Position numbers and translations under genes: made by a program. 64,000 nt of DNA from Alphaproteobacteria bacterium. GTDB taxonomy: Bacteria > Pseudomonadota > Alphaproteobacteria > UBA6615. The stretch covers positions 1 through 64,000 of the forward strand of contig SHVS01000004.1 of NCBI GenBank assembly GCA_009694135.1, read 5' to 3'. The notes under the pieces were generated by a model, which did no database searches, was not told where the DNA came from, and worked only from the letters and a program-made list of their open reading frames with translations. Position 1 is the stretch's first letter; each line of letters opens with the position of its first letter. This document shows positions 44,391 to 57,104 of this stretch, piece after piece.

Positions 44391-44416
44391 TGTTAGCGGA
44401 TAGCTAGCCGCTAACA
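44391..44416. promoter_or_regulatory. perfect 9-bp stem-loop just upstream of tmk
   Basis: TGTTAGCGG (44391-44399) and its exact complement CCGCTAACA (44408-44416) enclose an 8-base loop. It lies between dacA and tmk, 8 bases before the tmk ATG on the minus strand and beside its AGGGA. It belongs to the same low-GC segment. A role as translation control, terminator remnant or recombination scar cannot be decided. Confidence 0.5.
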
Positions 44417-44490
44417 TGCCCCACTTACTTGTTGATAGCAAAAAGTGAGTTGGACAGTTACCCCCAGCATCCTCGCTATTACCGCTGCGT

Positions 44491-45648
44491 TCAATCTGCC
44501 GCCGCGCCGAAGAGCACGTAGCTCGCGGCACCGGCAATGCGGCCGAAGAACGGTCGCTGGTCGACGGCCTCGCCGGCGATCAGCGGCTGTTCGATGCGCC
44601 CGATGCGCGGCGCCTCGATCACCAACCGCCCAAGCTCCTGCCCCTGCGCGATGGGGCTCTTGAGCGGGCCCGCATACACGACTTTGACCTTGAGATCCTT
44701 CCCGATCCCGCGCGGCAGCGTGACCGTCACATCCTTCGACGCGGTCAACGGGACGCGATTTTTTGCCCCGAGCCAGACATCGGCCTGCTCGACCACCTGC
44801 CCGGCGCGGAACAGCGTGCGATTGTCGAATTCGCGGAAACCCCAGCTCATCATCTTGACCGCCTCGTCGTCACGTTCCTTCACGCTGCCGAGGCCATTAA
44901 GCACCAAAACCAGCCGCCGTTCACCCTGCTTGGCCGAGGCCGTAAGACCATAGCCCGCGTCTTCGATATGTCCGGTCTTGATTCCGTCCGCGCCGACACT
45001 GCGATAAAGCAGCGGATTGCGGTTTTCCTGCTTGATCTTGTTGTAGGTAAATTCCTTCTCCGAGAAGAAGCGATAATACTCAGGGAAATCGCGGATCAGA
45101 TGCTGCCCTAGAATGGCGAGGTCGCGCGCGGTCGAGTAGTCTTCCGGATCGGGCCAGCCATTCGAGTTGGTGAAATTGCTGCTGGTCAGCCCCAGTTCGC
45201 GCGCACGCTTGGTCATCAATTCGCTGAATCTCTTTTCGTTGCCGGCGATTGCTTCGGCCACGACGATGCAGGCGTCATTGCCCGACTGGATGGTAATGCC
45301 GCGGATCAGATCCTCGATCGCGACGCGCGAATTGATCGCGACGAACATCTTCGAGCCCTGCATCCGCCAAGCGGTTTCCGACACCGGCAGCTGATCAGTG
45401 AGCTTCATCTCGCCGGCTTTCAGCTTCTCGAACAGCAAGTAGACGGTCATCATCTTGCTCATCGATGCTGGCGGCATCCGCTCATCCGCATTCTTTTCGA
45501 ACAAGACCGTGCCCGTGTCGAAATCAACCAGAAGAGCCTGCTTTGCCTTGGTTTCGATCGTCTGCGCCACGGATTGGCTTGCGATCTGCGTCAGCGTCAG
45601 CATCGCCGCCAGCACGCCCACAAGACTACGACCGGCCATAAGCATCAT
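44491..45648 (-). CDS. dacA: serine-type D-Ala-D-Ala carboxypeptidase (PBP5/6 type)
   Basis: The protein has 385 residues with a signal peptide ending near ASQSVAQ. Penicillin-binding active-site motifs: S62-M-S-K65 (PPASMSKMM), S122-G-N124 (IQSGNDAC) and K224-T-G (GIKTGH). A beta-sandwich C-terminal domain follows (VPLTASKDVTVTLPRG). It trims pentapeptide side chains in peptidoglycan. The ATG at 45648 has AAGGGGG 6 bases upstream. The C-terminus lacks a strong amphipathic anchor by eye. Neighbour order rlpA-dacA is conserved. Confidence 0.94.
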   Translation of the reverse strand: MMLMAGRSLVGVLAAMLTLTQIASQSVAQTIETKAKQALLVDFDTGTVLFEKNADERMPPASMSKMMTVYLLFEKLKAGEMKLTDQLPVSETAWRMQGSKMFVAINSRVAIEDLIRGITIQSGNDACIVVAEAIAGNEKRFSELMTKRARELGLTSSNFTNSNGWPDPEDYSTARDLAILGQHLIRDFPEYYRFFSEKEFTYNKIKQENRNPLLYRSVGADGIKTGHIEDAGYGLTASAKQGERRLVLVLNGLGSVKERDDEAVKMMSWGFREFDNRTLFRAGQVVEQADVWLGAKNRVPLTASKDVTVTLPRGIGKDLKVKVVYAGPLKSPIAQGQELGRLVIEAPRIGRIEQPLIAGEAVDQRPFFGRIAGAASYVLFGAAAD

Positions 45649-45725
45649 CGAATCCCCCTTACACGCGGGATCAGCCCGCGCCCCTCGCTTACCCTGCCCG
45701 CGAATCGTTGATAAGCGTATCACAA

Positions 45726-46736
45726 TCAGCGTACGACGGATACCAGGCGGGCGTCGGCGATGCCCGCCTGCGCCACTTGCCGCTTCACGCTTTCCGCCGC
45801 GTTTTTCGATGCGACCGGGCCGATCCGCACCAAGTACCAGGTGCGTTCGCCCTCGTCGCTCTGGCTGATCGCCGTGGTCCCGATCGGGCTTAAGCGGCGG
45901 CGCAGGGCGGCGGCGTTTTCGTAGCTCCGGAAAGCTCCGGCCTGCACATACATGCCGGACGGCTGCTGCAAGCCATTGGCCGGCGCTGGGGCCGGTGCGG
46001 CAGCCCGGCTGGAGGCGCGCGCAGGAGCCGAGGTCGCCATCGGCGCCGGCGCCGCCACGGGCGCCAAAACTTGCAGCGCCAAGGGGCGCGATTCCGGCCG
46101 AGGCTCCATCCGCAGGGCGACCGGCGTCGCCGTCATCTCCGCCACTTGCACCGAGGCAATCGGCGCGGCCTTGAAGGCCATGTCGTCGCCAGCGCCCTTG
46201 CTCGAATTAAGCGCCAGGAGCTTCAGCTGCTGGCTTTCATCCGCCAATATCTGCACCCGCACCGGAGCTGTGCCATCTTGTTCGAAGCCCAGAATCTGGG
46301 CCGCCCGCTGCGACACATCGATCACCCGGTTGGCGACGAATGGCCCGCGGTCATTGACGCGCAGATCGAGCGTCCGACCATTGCGTAAATTGGTCACGCG
46401 CACTTTGCTGGGCATCGGCAGTGTGGGGTGAGCGGCCGTCAAAGCCATCTTGTCGTAGATTTCGCCATTGGCTGTCACGCGCCCATGGAAATTGTCACCA
46501 TACCATGAGGCGACTCCATTGGCTGAATAGCGCCAATTCTCCGCCGGATAATACCAGACGCCATCGACCTGATAAGGCTGCCCGACCTTATAGACCGGCT
46601 TTGGCCGCACGTCTGGTTCGCGATGATTCAGGTTCTTCACCGCGTGCATGGCCAAGTTCGTCTCGGCGCAACCGTTAAGCAGCAACGCGGCGACAAGCAC
46701 GAGCGCCGCGTAGGGCGCGCTTCGATAGTGCGGCAT
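45726..46736 (-). CDS. rlpA: RlpA-like septal lytic transglycosylase lipoprotein
   Basis: The protein has 336 residues. A lipoprotein signal with lipobox LLLNGC (Cys 23), a double-psi beta-barrel (ASWYGDNFHGRVTANGEIYD, AAHPTLPMPSKVRVTNLRNG, VNDRGPF with the catalytic Asp), an Ala/Pro-rich linker, and a C-terminal SPOR domain (YVQAGAFRSYENAAALRRRL) that binds denuded septal glycan. The second ATG (46736) is chosen because GGGGG sits at a proper distance from it and only directly against the first (46745). Confidence 0.93.
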   Translation of the reverse strand: MPHYRSAPYAALVLVAALLLNGCAETNLAMHAVKNLNHREPDVRPKPVYKVGQPYQVDGVWYYPAENWRYSANGVASWYGDNFHGRVTANGEIYDKMALTAAHPTLPMPSKVRVTNLRNGRTLDLRVNDRGPFVANRVIDVSQRAAQILGFEQDGTAPVRVQILADESQQLKLLALNSSKGAGDDMAFKAAPIASVQVAEMTATPVALRMEPRPESRPLALQVLAPVAAPAPMATSAPARASSRAAAPAPAPANGLQQPSGMYVQAGAFRSYENAAALRRRLSPIGTTAISQSDEGERTWYLVRIGPVASKNAAESVKRQVAQAGIADARLVSVVR

Positions 46737-46772
46737 GTGTATCATCCCCCGGTCGATGGCAACCTAAGCGAG

Positions 46773-47804
46773 CTAGCCCCCCGCCAGCCGGTCAGCCAAC
46801 AGGCCGATCGCGGTGGCAAATTTCTGCGAACGATTCCAGCGCATGATCGATCGATAATTGTTGGTCACGAGATAGCTTGGGCCGGCAGCCCCGCCAGGCT
46901 GCACAATCGATGCGGAACCACCGACCGGCCGCAGCCCTTTGTCGGTCGTGGCGCGCACGCCGAGAAGTTCCCACTCGGCGACCGACTTGGTCACATCGAG
47001 CGAAACCGCCTGGGCGGCAAAATCGGCTGGCAGAACAACCGCGACGCCCCAATGAACCTCGGCGCGCCAGCCAGCCTGCTTCAGGTAATTGCCGATCGAG
47101 GCCAGCACGTCGGCGGTCGAGCGCCAAATGTCCTTGTGCCCGTCGCCGTCCTGATCGACCGCATAGGCGGCAAAGCTGGTCGGCATGAATTGCGCTTGGC
47201 CCATGGCCCCGGCCCAGCTTCCCTTCATTTGGCCAAGCGTGACATGACCTTGATCGAGGATTTGCAGCGCCGCCACGAGTTCGCGCCGGAACAGCGCACG
47301 CCGCCCGTTCCAGGCAAGAGTTGCCAGCGCCCCGATTACCGGAAAGCCGCCAATATTGGCGCCGAAGTCGGTCTCCATGCCCCAGAGGGCCGTGATGACA
47401 TGCGGATCGACCGCATATTTTGTGCCGATCTCCGCCAGCAGGGCGCGATGTTCGGCCATCCGCTGCTTGCCGGTCCGCACCCGAAAATCGGTGATGCTGC
47501 GGTTCAGATATTCGGCAAAGGGGACCGTAACCTCCGGCTGGGCGCGGTCGAGTTGGATGATTTTCTCGATGGGGCGCAAATCCTTGAACGCGGCATCGAG
47601 CGTCTTGGTCCTGACGCCCTGCGCGGCGGCTTCAAGCCTGAGTTCGGCAAGGAATTGCTGAAAATCCTGCGTCGGCGTGGCGGCGACGGTGAGCGCAGCG
47701 GCTCCGGTCAGAAGAAACCTCCGGCGGGCCGCGCCCGGCCTGGTCAGGAATTCCGGCCCCACAGCCGCGCTGTCGCTGAAATCGACCATCGGCCCCTGCC
47801 GCAA
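46773..47804 (-). CDS. mltB: membrane-bound lytic murein transglycosylase B family
   Basis: The protein has 343 residues. A leader with RRRFLLTGAAALTVAAT, then the SLT/MltB domain: catalytic Glu in ALWGMETDFGANIGGFPV, GSWAGAMGQAQFMPTSF, and the calcium-binding loop DQDGDGHKD followed by WRSTADVLASIGNYL. It cleaves glycan strands to anhydro-muropeptides. No clear lipobox is seen, so it may be soluble or Tat-exported. It precedes rlpA and dacA in the same direction. The 184 bases upstream to ftsB hold no clear gene. Confidence 0.92.
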   Translation of the reverse strand: MRQGPMVDFSDSAAVGPEFLTRPGAARRRFLLTGAAALTVAATPTQDFQQFLAELRLEAAAQGVRTKTLDAAFKDLRPIEKIIQLDRAQPEVTVPFAEYLNRSITDFRVRTGKQRMAEHRALLAEIGTKYAVDPHVITALWGMETDFGANIGGFPVIGALATLAWNGRRALFRRELVAALQILDQGHVTLGQMKGSWAGAMGQAQFMPTSFAAYAVDQDGDGHKDIWRSTADVLASIGNYLKQAGWRAEVHWGVAVVLPADFAAQAVSLDVTKSVAEWELLGVRATTDKGLRPVGGSASIVQPGGAAGPSYLVTNNYRSIMRWNRSQKFATAIGLLADRLAGG

Positions 47805-47988
47805 GGACTAACGCGCCGGCGGCTCGACCGACGCACATTTTCTCTACCATAGCCCACCAAATTCTTCATGCAATAGATTAAGCTGGGCCAGTTAGTGGTC
47901 CTGCAATTTCCGGAAACAACTCTTGCCCAGGGGCGTCGCTCAGCGGCCGGCGCACAAGATTCGAACCGTGCATGGACGCCGGGCTGGC

Positions 47989-48390
47989 CTAGCGAAGGGC
48001 CCGAGCCGGTTGAAGCGATCCAAAACATCCAGGCGGCATGCCGGGAACTTGATCTCCGAGCACGATTTGGTCGCCCGGTATGCCTATGTTGAGGACGTTG
48101 CGCGCGCGTTCTTCAAGCAAATCGAGGTCGAGGCTCTCGGGCTTCAGCCCGTTGACGCGCAACTCGCAATCGAGCAACTTGGCAACCACCGCGTCCAGTT
48201 GCGTTCGGGCGGTTTCCACCTTGGATTCGAGCCGGAAGTGCGCGAACAGTCCACGGTTGCCGTAAATCAGGTAATAACCGAAATAGATGGTCAGCAAGGC
48301 GGCAAGCACCGGCCACGCGCTCAGCTGCAGCTGCCGCTTGAGGTCGAACCCCCGCGTTTCCCCCCGGACCATGGGAACGGACGCAGCCAT
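47989..48390 (-). CDS. ftsB: septum formation initiator FtsB/DivIC family
   Basis: The protein has 133 residues: one membrane span (LSAWPVLAALLTIYFGYYLI) followed by a periplasmic coiled coil (HFRLESKVETARTQLDAVVAK) with the family end motif ESLDLDLLEERARNVLNIG. It acts in the FtsQBL divisome subcomplex. The ATG at 48390 has CCGGAG 10 bases upstream; 48372 is an alternative. It lies next to eno, a frequent alphaproteobacterial arrangement, whereas the pdh genes that commonly follow are found at 18-24 kb in this window instead. Confidence 0.9.
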   Translation of the reverse strand: MAASVPMVRGETRGFDLKRQLQLSAWPVLAALLTIYFGYYLIYGNRGLFAHFRLESKVETARTQLDAVVAKLLDCELRVNGLKPESLDLDLLEERARNVLNIGIPGDQIVLGDQVPGMPPGCFGSLQPARALR

Positions 48391-48495
48391 AGCGCGTGAC
48401 TCCGGTCAATACGTAGTCACCTAGGGATTCCAATAATTTACAGCGCGTGTGGCAAGAGTCCCACAACGTTCTTGCTTTGATCTCGTATGCTTGGC

Positions 48496-52336
<3,841 letters not shown>

Positions 52337-52654
52337 CTAACGCGGGGCAGCCGGCGTCTCGCCGGCTGCTGGCGCAGCGGGTGCGCCCACATCGAGGATC
52401 GAACGCGGCGCTTCGCTGCGGCTGGGCAGCAAAGTCAGGCCCAGGCTGGTAATAAAGAATGCCGCCGCCAGGATCGCGGTCACGCGCGTCAGCAAATTGG
52501 CGGTGGAGCGATTGCCGATCAGCCCGCCCATGCCGCCGCCTCCGCCGCCTCCGCCGCCAATGCCCAGGCCGCCGCCTTCCGAGCGCTGCATTAAAATGGT
52601 CCCGACCAGCCCGAAGGCGATCAAAATATGGATGACAAGCAGGACGGTTCTCAT
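52337..52654 (-). CDS. secG: preprotein translocase subunit SecG
   Basis: The protein has 105 residues with two spans: MRTVLLVIHILIAFGLVGTILM and ANLLTRVTAILAAAFFITSLGLTLL, linked by QRSEGGGLGIGGGGG and an MGGL segment typical of SecG. The C-terminus is an Ala/Pro-rich extension. It supports the SecYE channel. The ATG at 52654 starts the first span directly; 52672 is a longer alternative. The order tpiA-secG-pyrG is conserved; a hairpin lies between tpiA and secG. Confidence 0.93.
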   Translation of the reverse strand: MRTVLLVIHILIAFGLVGTILMQRSEGGGLGIGGGGGGGGGMGGLIGNRSTANLLTRVTAILAAAFFITSLGLTLLPSRSEAPRSILDVGAPAAPAAGETPAAPR

Positions 52655-52696
52655 GCCGGCGGGCGCTCCCATACAGGCGGGCGTCAGGAAATGCGA

Positions 52697-52720
52697 ACGG
52701 GCCCGCGCTTCGGGGCCCGT
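52697..52720 (-). terminator. GC-rich hairpin between tpiA and secG
   Basis: ACGGGCCC (52697-52704) and its exact complement GGGCCCGT (52713-52720) flank an 8-base loop. On the minus strand it follows tpiA, but only a weak T run follows, so it may attenuate more than end transcription into secG. Confidence 0.45.
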
Positions 52721-52766
52721 CCTCCTATTTACGCGCTCGCGCCGGGTTTTGCCAGTGGTGCGATCA

Positions 52767-53537
52767 TCAAAGCTTGGGACAGGCCTGGGCGATGGCCCAG
52801 AAGGCGTCTACGTCCAAGCTTGCCCCACCCACCAATGCGCCATCCACATCGGCGAGCGCCAGGGTCTCCCTGGCATTGGCCGGCTTGACCGAGCCGCCAT
52901 AAAGTATGCGCATCCGGTCGGCTTCGGCCCCCAAGCCTTGGCGCAGTGTCGCCCGGATATGGGCATGCGCCTCCGCGATCTGCGGCGGGGCGGCATTGCG
53001 TCCAGTGCCAATTGCCCAGACCGGCTCATAGGCGATAACCGTGTTGACGGCGGTGGCGTTGGGCGGGACGGAAGCCTTGACCTGGGTGCTGAGCACGGCA
53101 AGTGTCTGGCCTCCGTCGCGTTCGGCCAGGGTCTCGCCGACGCAGATGATCGCCATTAACCCTGCCGCCAGCGCTGCCTCGCTCTTCGCGCGTATCTGGG
53201 CATCACTCTCGCCATGCCCATGCCGTCGTTCGGAATGGCCGAGAATGACATACCGCGCGCCCGCATCCTTGAGCATGCGGGCGGCGATGTCGCCGGTATA
53301 AGCGCCGTCCGTCTGCGGGGCGCAATCCTGACCACCGGTAGCGATCGGCGAACCGGCCAAAGCCTCGGAAATCGCGGCCAGCAAAGTTGCCGGCGGGCAG
53401 ACCAGAAGGTCGCACGGCACCTCGGTCGCCGCGCGCAGGGCGGCCACGCGGCGCACGCGGTCGAGCCCGTCGGCCTGTAAACCATTCATCTTCCAATTGC
53501 CGGCGATCAGTGGCCGGCGGCGAGTATTTTGCGCCAA
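52767..53537 (-). CDS. tpiA: triose-phosphate isomerase
   Basis: The protein has 256 residues. PLIAGNWKMNGL (catalytic Asn and Lys), YVILGHSERRHGH (electrophile His), VIAYEPVWAIGTG (catalytic Glu and flexible loop), and ILYGGSVKPANARETL (phosphate loop) are all intact. It interconverts dihydroxyacetone phosphate and glyceraldehyde 3-phosphate. Divergent from the ppiD-like gene, with 154 bases between. Confidence 0.97.
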   Translation of the reverse strand: MAQNTRRRPLIAGNWKMNGLQADGLDRVRRVAALRAATEVPCDLLVCPPATLLAAISEALAGSPIATGGQDCAPQTDGAYTGDIAARMLKDAGARYVILGHSERRHGHGESDAQIRAKSEAALAAGLMAIICVGETLAERDGGQTLAVLSTQVKASVPPNATAVNTVIAYEPVWAIGTGRNAAPPQIAEAHAHIRATLRQGLGAEADRMRILYGGSVKPANARETLALADVDGALVGGASLDVDAFWAIAQACPKL

Positions 53538-53691
53538 GGGTCCCTCCCCGCTTGCGGGCTGCTCATAGCACGGCGCATGATCCCGGGCTAGGCCGCGACG
53601 GTTGCCCGGATTTCCGCCCCTCCCTATGATGCGCGCCCAATCGCCGCCCGGTCGATCATAAATGCCGGCGGCCCCAAGGGTTTATGGCCGT

Positions 53692-55584
53692 ATGGCGCTC
53701 CGATCGCTTCGTAACGCGGCTAATTCTTGGGTGTTCAAGGGCCTGATGGTTCTGCTCGCCTTCACCTTCGCGGCATTTTTTGGCGTTAGCGGCGATCCTT
53801 TCACGCGCACCACGGCGCCGATTACCGTTGGTGGAACGGATATCGACGCCAAAACCATACAACGCGCCTTCGAGGAACAACGTCGGCGGATTTCGCAGAC
53901 GCTGAACCAGGCGATAACGGCAGAGCAGGCGCAGCGGTTTGGCCTCGTCGATAACACGGTGAATGGCTTGATCACCGAGGAAGTGCTGGACCGAGCCGGG
54001 CGCAACGCAGGTCTGGCCGCCTCGGACGCCATGATCTCGCGCGCGATCCGCGAAAGTCCGCAGTTTCGGCCCGGCAACGGTCCATTCGACCCCTACGCCT
54101 TCGCCGAATTCCTGAGCAGCCAAGGCATGAGCGAGGCCGAGTTTGTCGTCTTGATGCGCAAGCAGATCGTGCAATCGCAACTTCTGCAGGCGGCTGGCGT
54201 GGGCGCGACCGTGCCCAATGCCGCGATCGAACTGCTCTATCGCTATCGCACCGAAAAGCGTGTTGCCGTGGTTGCGACTGTGCGTGGCGATACCGCGGGT
54301 GAGGAGGCAGTACCGGACGAAGCAGCGCAGCAGGCCTATTACGACGCCAATAAGAGCCGCTTCATGGCGCCGGCGATGCGCGCCGCGACGGTCGCTTTCC
54401 TCAGCCCGGAGAAATTCGCCGAGGAAATTGCCATCTCTGAGGCCGATATCGCCGCCGCCTATGTTTCCGAAAAGGGCCGTTACGAAACGCCCGAGAATCG
54501 CTCCCTGGTGCAAGCGGTCGTTCCGATCGAACGCAAGGCGGACGCTGAGCGCCTTGTCAAACTGGTCGCCGATGGTGCGACCTTCGCCGCCGCGGCAAAG
54601 GAAATCACCGGCGCCCAACCGGTTGAATTGGGCACGCTGACGCGCGCCGATTTTGCGGTGGAGGCTCTGATCGATGCGGCCTTTAATACAAGTGAGGGCG
54701 CTGTCAGCGCGCCCGTGCCATCGGCGCTCGGTTGGCATGTGCTGTATGTGAAGGCGATTACCCCTGGCACGACGAAAAGCCTCGATGAGCTGCGTGATCC
54801 GATCAAGCGCGACCTTGCCCTGCGGCGGGCGCGCGAGACGATCTTTAAACTCGGCAATTCCGTCGAAGACACGCTCGCCGGCGGCGCGACCATCGAAAAA
54901 GCGGCTGAAGTGCATCACCTTGAGGTGGTTAAGATCGCCAGGGTGGCGCAGGACGGCACAACGCAGGATGGGACGCCGATTACCGGACTGCCCGTGCTGC
55001 GCAACGTGCTGCAATCGATTTATGCAACTCAGGTGGGGCGCGACAGCGACCTGACGGAAACCCCCGATGGCGGCTTTTATGTGCTGCGGGTCGATAGCGT
55101 GACCCCGCCAACACAGAAGCCGCTCGACCAAGTCCGCGCCGAAGTCACGCGCGGTTGGCAGGGTGAACAACGGCGCGCGCGCGCCGAAACCGTGGCCAAG
55201 CAGATTCTGGCGCGGGTCGAGGCCGGCGAAGAGCTTTCCGTGGTCGCGCCCGCGCTCGGCGCCCAGTTCCAGACCACGCAGCCCTTCCCGCGCAGCGGCG
55301 GCGGCGCGGGAATCGCGCTCGGCACCGACATGGCGGCGCAGCTGTTTCGCGCCAAGCCGCGCGACGTGGTTTTGGCGCCCTCGGGCGAGACCTATCAAGT
55401 CGCTCGGCTGATATCGATCGAGCGGGCTGTGCCCAATGTCGCGGACGCCGCATTTAAGCAGGCCGCGGATGCACTCAAGAGCGCGGTCGCCAATGATCTT
55501 GAGACGGCTCTGGCCGATGCCATGCGCGCCGGCATCAGCGTCTCGGTCGATCAGACGGCGATCGACAAGCTGTTCGCGCAGTAG
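53692..55584 (+). CDS. ppiD: SurA/PpiD-type membrane-anchored peptidyl-prolyl isomerase
   Basis: The protein has 630 residues. An N-terminal anchor span (FKGLMVLLAFTFAAFFGV) leads to a SurA_N-like chaperone region (TIQRAFEEQRRRISQTLNQ, then IREIS-like helices around 90-150), a parvulin-type domain near residues 270-370 (RYETPENRSLVQAVVPIERK, LGWHVLYVKAITPGTT) and a second C-terminal copy-like region. It assists folding of exported proteins at the Sec exit. The ATG at 53692 is favoured; the longer start at 53662 adds ten residues. It is followed by trpE after 5 bases, as in many Alphaproteobacteria. Confidence 0.88.
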   Translation: MALRSLRNAANSWVFKGLMVLLAFTFAAFFGVSGDPFTRTTAPITVGGTDIDAKTIQRAFEEQRRRISQTLNQAITAEQAQRFGLVDNTVNGLITEEVLDRAGRNAGLAASDAMISRAIRESPQFRPGNGPFDPYAFAEFLSSQGMSEAEFVVLMRKQIVQSQLLQAAGVGATVPNAAIELLYRYRTEKRVAVVATVRGDTAGEEAVPDEAAQQAYYDANKSRFMAPAMRAATVAFLSPEKFAEEIAISEADIAAAYVSEKGRYETPENRSLVQAVVPIERKADAERLVKLVADGATFAAAAKEITGAQPVELGTLTRADFAVEALIDAAFNTSEGAVSAPVPSALGWHVLYVKAITPGTTKSLDELRDPIKRDLALRRARETIFKLGNSVEDTLAGGATIEKAAEVHHLEVVKIARVAQDGTTQDGTPITGLPVLRNVLQSIYATQVGRDSDLTETPDGGFYVLRVDSVTPPTQKPLDQVRAEVTRGWQGEQRRARAETVAKQILARVEAGEELSVVAPALGAQFQTTQPFPRSGGGAGIALGTDMAAQLFRAKPRDVVLAPSGETYQVARLISIERAVPNVADAAFKQAADALKSAVANDLETALADAMRAGISVSVDQTAIDKLFAQ

Positions 55585-55589
55585 CGGTC

Positions 55590-57104
55590 ATGGGCGGCCC
55601 AGCTAGCGCGGCACCTCCGGTCGAACCGGACCGCGCCACCTTCTCCAGCCGCCATGCCAAGGGAACGGCCCAGCTCGTCTGGAGCAAGCTCGCGGCCGAC
55701 CTGCTGACGCCGGTCGCGGCCATGCTGCGACTGGGCGCGCATCGCCCGATGAGTTTCTTGCTTGAGTCGGTCGAGGGCGGATCGGTCCGGGGGCGCTATT
55801 CGATCATCGGGCTCAAGCCCGACCTGATCTGGCGCTGCCGCGATCAGCTCGCCGAGATCAATCGCGACCCGCTGCACGACCCGCTCGCCTATGCGCTCGA
55901 TCCGCTGCCGGCGCTGCAGTCGCTCGCCGCGCTGATCGAGGCCAGCCGGCTTGCTATCCCTGCCCCACTGCCGCCCATGGCTGCCGGCCTGTTTGGCTAT
56001 CTGGCCTATGACACAGTTCGCTTGGTCGAGCGCATCCCGGACAAGAACCCGGATATGCTTGGCATCCCGGATGCGATGTTCCTGCGCCCGTCGGTGATAG
56101 CAATTTTCGACGGCGTCGAGGACGCGGTTACGATCGTAACCCCGGTGCGCCCGGCCAAGGGCGTGACCGCCGAGGCCGCTTATGCGGCCGCCTGCGAGCG
56201 CATCTCCGCGATTGCTTCCGAGCTGGAAAAGCCGCTGCCCCCAAGGCAAGCGGCGACCCCGGTCGCACCCGCCACGCCGAAGTCGAACTTCACGCCCGAC
56301 GCGTTCAAGCGCATGGTCGAGGCGGCCAAGAGCTACATCCGCGCCGGCGACATCTTCCAGGTCGTGCCGAGCCAGCGCTTCCGCGTGCCGTTTACCCTGC
56401 CGCCGTTTGCTTTGTATCGCTCCTTGCGCCGGCTTAATCCGTCGCCCTTCCTGTTCTATCTCGACCTCGGCGGGTTCCACATCGTCGGTTCAAGCCCGGA
56501 AATCTTGGTGCGGCTGCGCGACGGGACGGTCACCATCCGGCCGCTCGCCGGCACGCGCCCGCGCGGCAAGACCCCGGCCGAGGATCGCGCGCTGGCCGAG
56601 GAGCTGCTCGCCGATCCAAAGGAGCGCGCCGAGCATCTGATGCTGCTCGACCTCGGCCGCAACGATGTCGGCCGGGTCGCCAAGATCGGCACGGTCAAGG
56701 TGACCGAACAGTTCACGATCGAGCGCTACAGCCATGTGATGCACATCGTCTCCAACGTCGAGGGCGAGATCGACCCGGCGCATAACGCGATCGCGGCGCT
56801 GATGGCCGGCTTCCCGGCCGGTACCGTTTCGGGCGCGCCCAAGGTGCGGGCGATGGAGATCATCGACGAACTCGAGCCCGAGCGGCGCGGCGTCTATGGC
56901 GGGGCCGTAGGCTATTTCGGGGCCGATGGGGCCATGGACACCTGCATCGCGCTGCGTACCTCGGTCGTCAAAGACGGGGTTATGTATGTCCAGGCCGGCG
57001 GCGGCATCGTCGCCGATAGCGACCCGGAAGCCGAGTTCCAGGAGACGATCAATAAATCCAAGGCGCTGATCCGCGCCGCCGAGGACGCCTGGAAATTTGT
57101 CTAG
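55590..57104 (+). CDS. trpE: anthranilate synthase component I
   Basis: The protein has 504 residues of the chorismate-binding family. N-terminal segment with FLLESVEGGSVRGRYSIIGL (Trp feedback region), then GDIFQVVPSQRF, GSSPEILVRLRDGTVTIRPLAGTRPRG, LLDLGRNDVGRVAKIGTV, and PAGTVSGAPKVRAMEIIDELEP. Converts chorismate with ammonia from TrpG to anthranilate. It ends in a 4-base overlap with a convergent small gene that separates it from trpG. Confidence 0.96.
   Translation: MGGPASAAPPVEPDRATFSSRHAKGTAQLVWSKLAADLLTPVAAMLRLGAHRPMSFLLESVEGGSVRGRYSIIGLKPDLIWRCRDQLAEINRDPLHDPLAYALDPLPALQSLAALIEASRLAIPAPLPPMAAGLFGYLAYDTVRLVERIPDKNPDMLGIPDAMFLRPSVIAIFDGVEDAVTIVTPVRPAKGVTAEAAYAAACERISAIASELEKPLPPRQAATPVAPATPKSNFTPDAFKRMVEAAKSYIRAGDIFQVVPSQRFRVPFTLPPFALYRSLRRLNPSPFLFYLDLGGFHIVGSSPEILVRLRDGTVTIRPLAGTRPRGKTPAEDRALAEELLADPKERAEHLMLLDLGRNDVGRVAKIGTVKVTEQFTIERYSHVMHIVSNVEGEIDPAHNAIAALMAGFPAGTVSGAPKVRAMEIIDELEPERRGVYGGAVGYFGADGAMDTCIALRTSVVKDGVMYVQAGGGIVADSDPEAEFQETINKSKALIRAAEDAWKFV

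Noticed and set aside
47950-47990. A T-arm-like sequence (GGTTCGAATC on the minus strand) suggesting a tRNA
   Set aside because: No D-arm, anticodon stem or acceptor stem can be folded around it, and the candidate T-stem does not pair properly.
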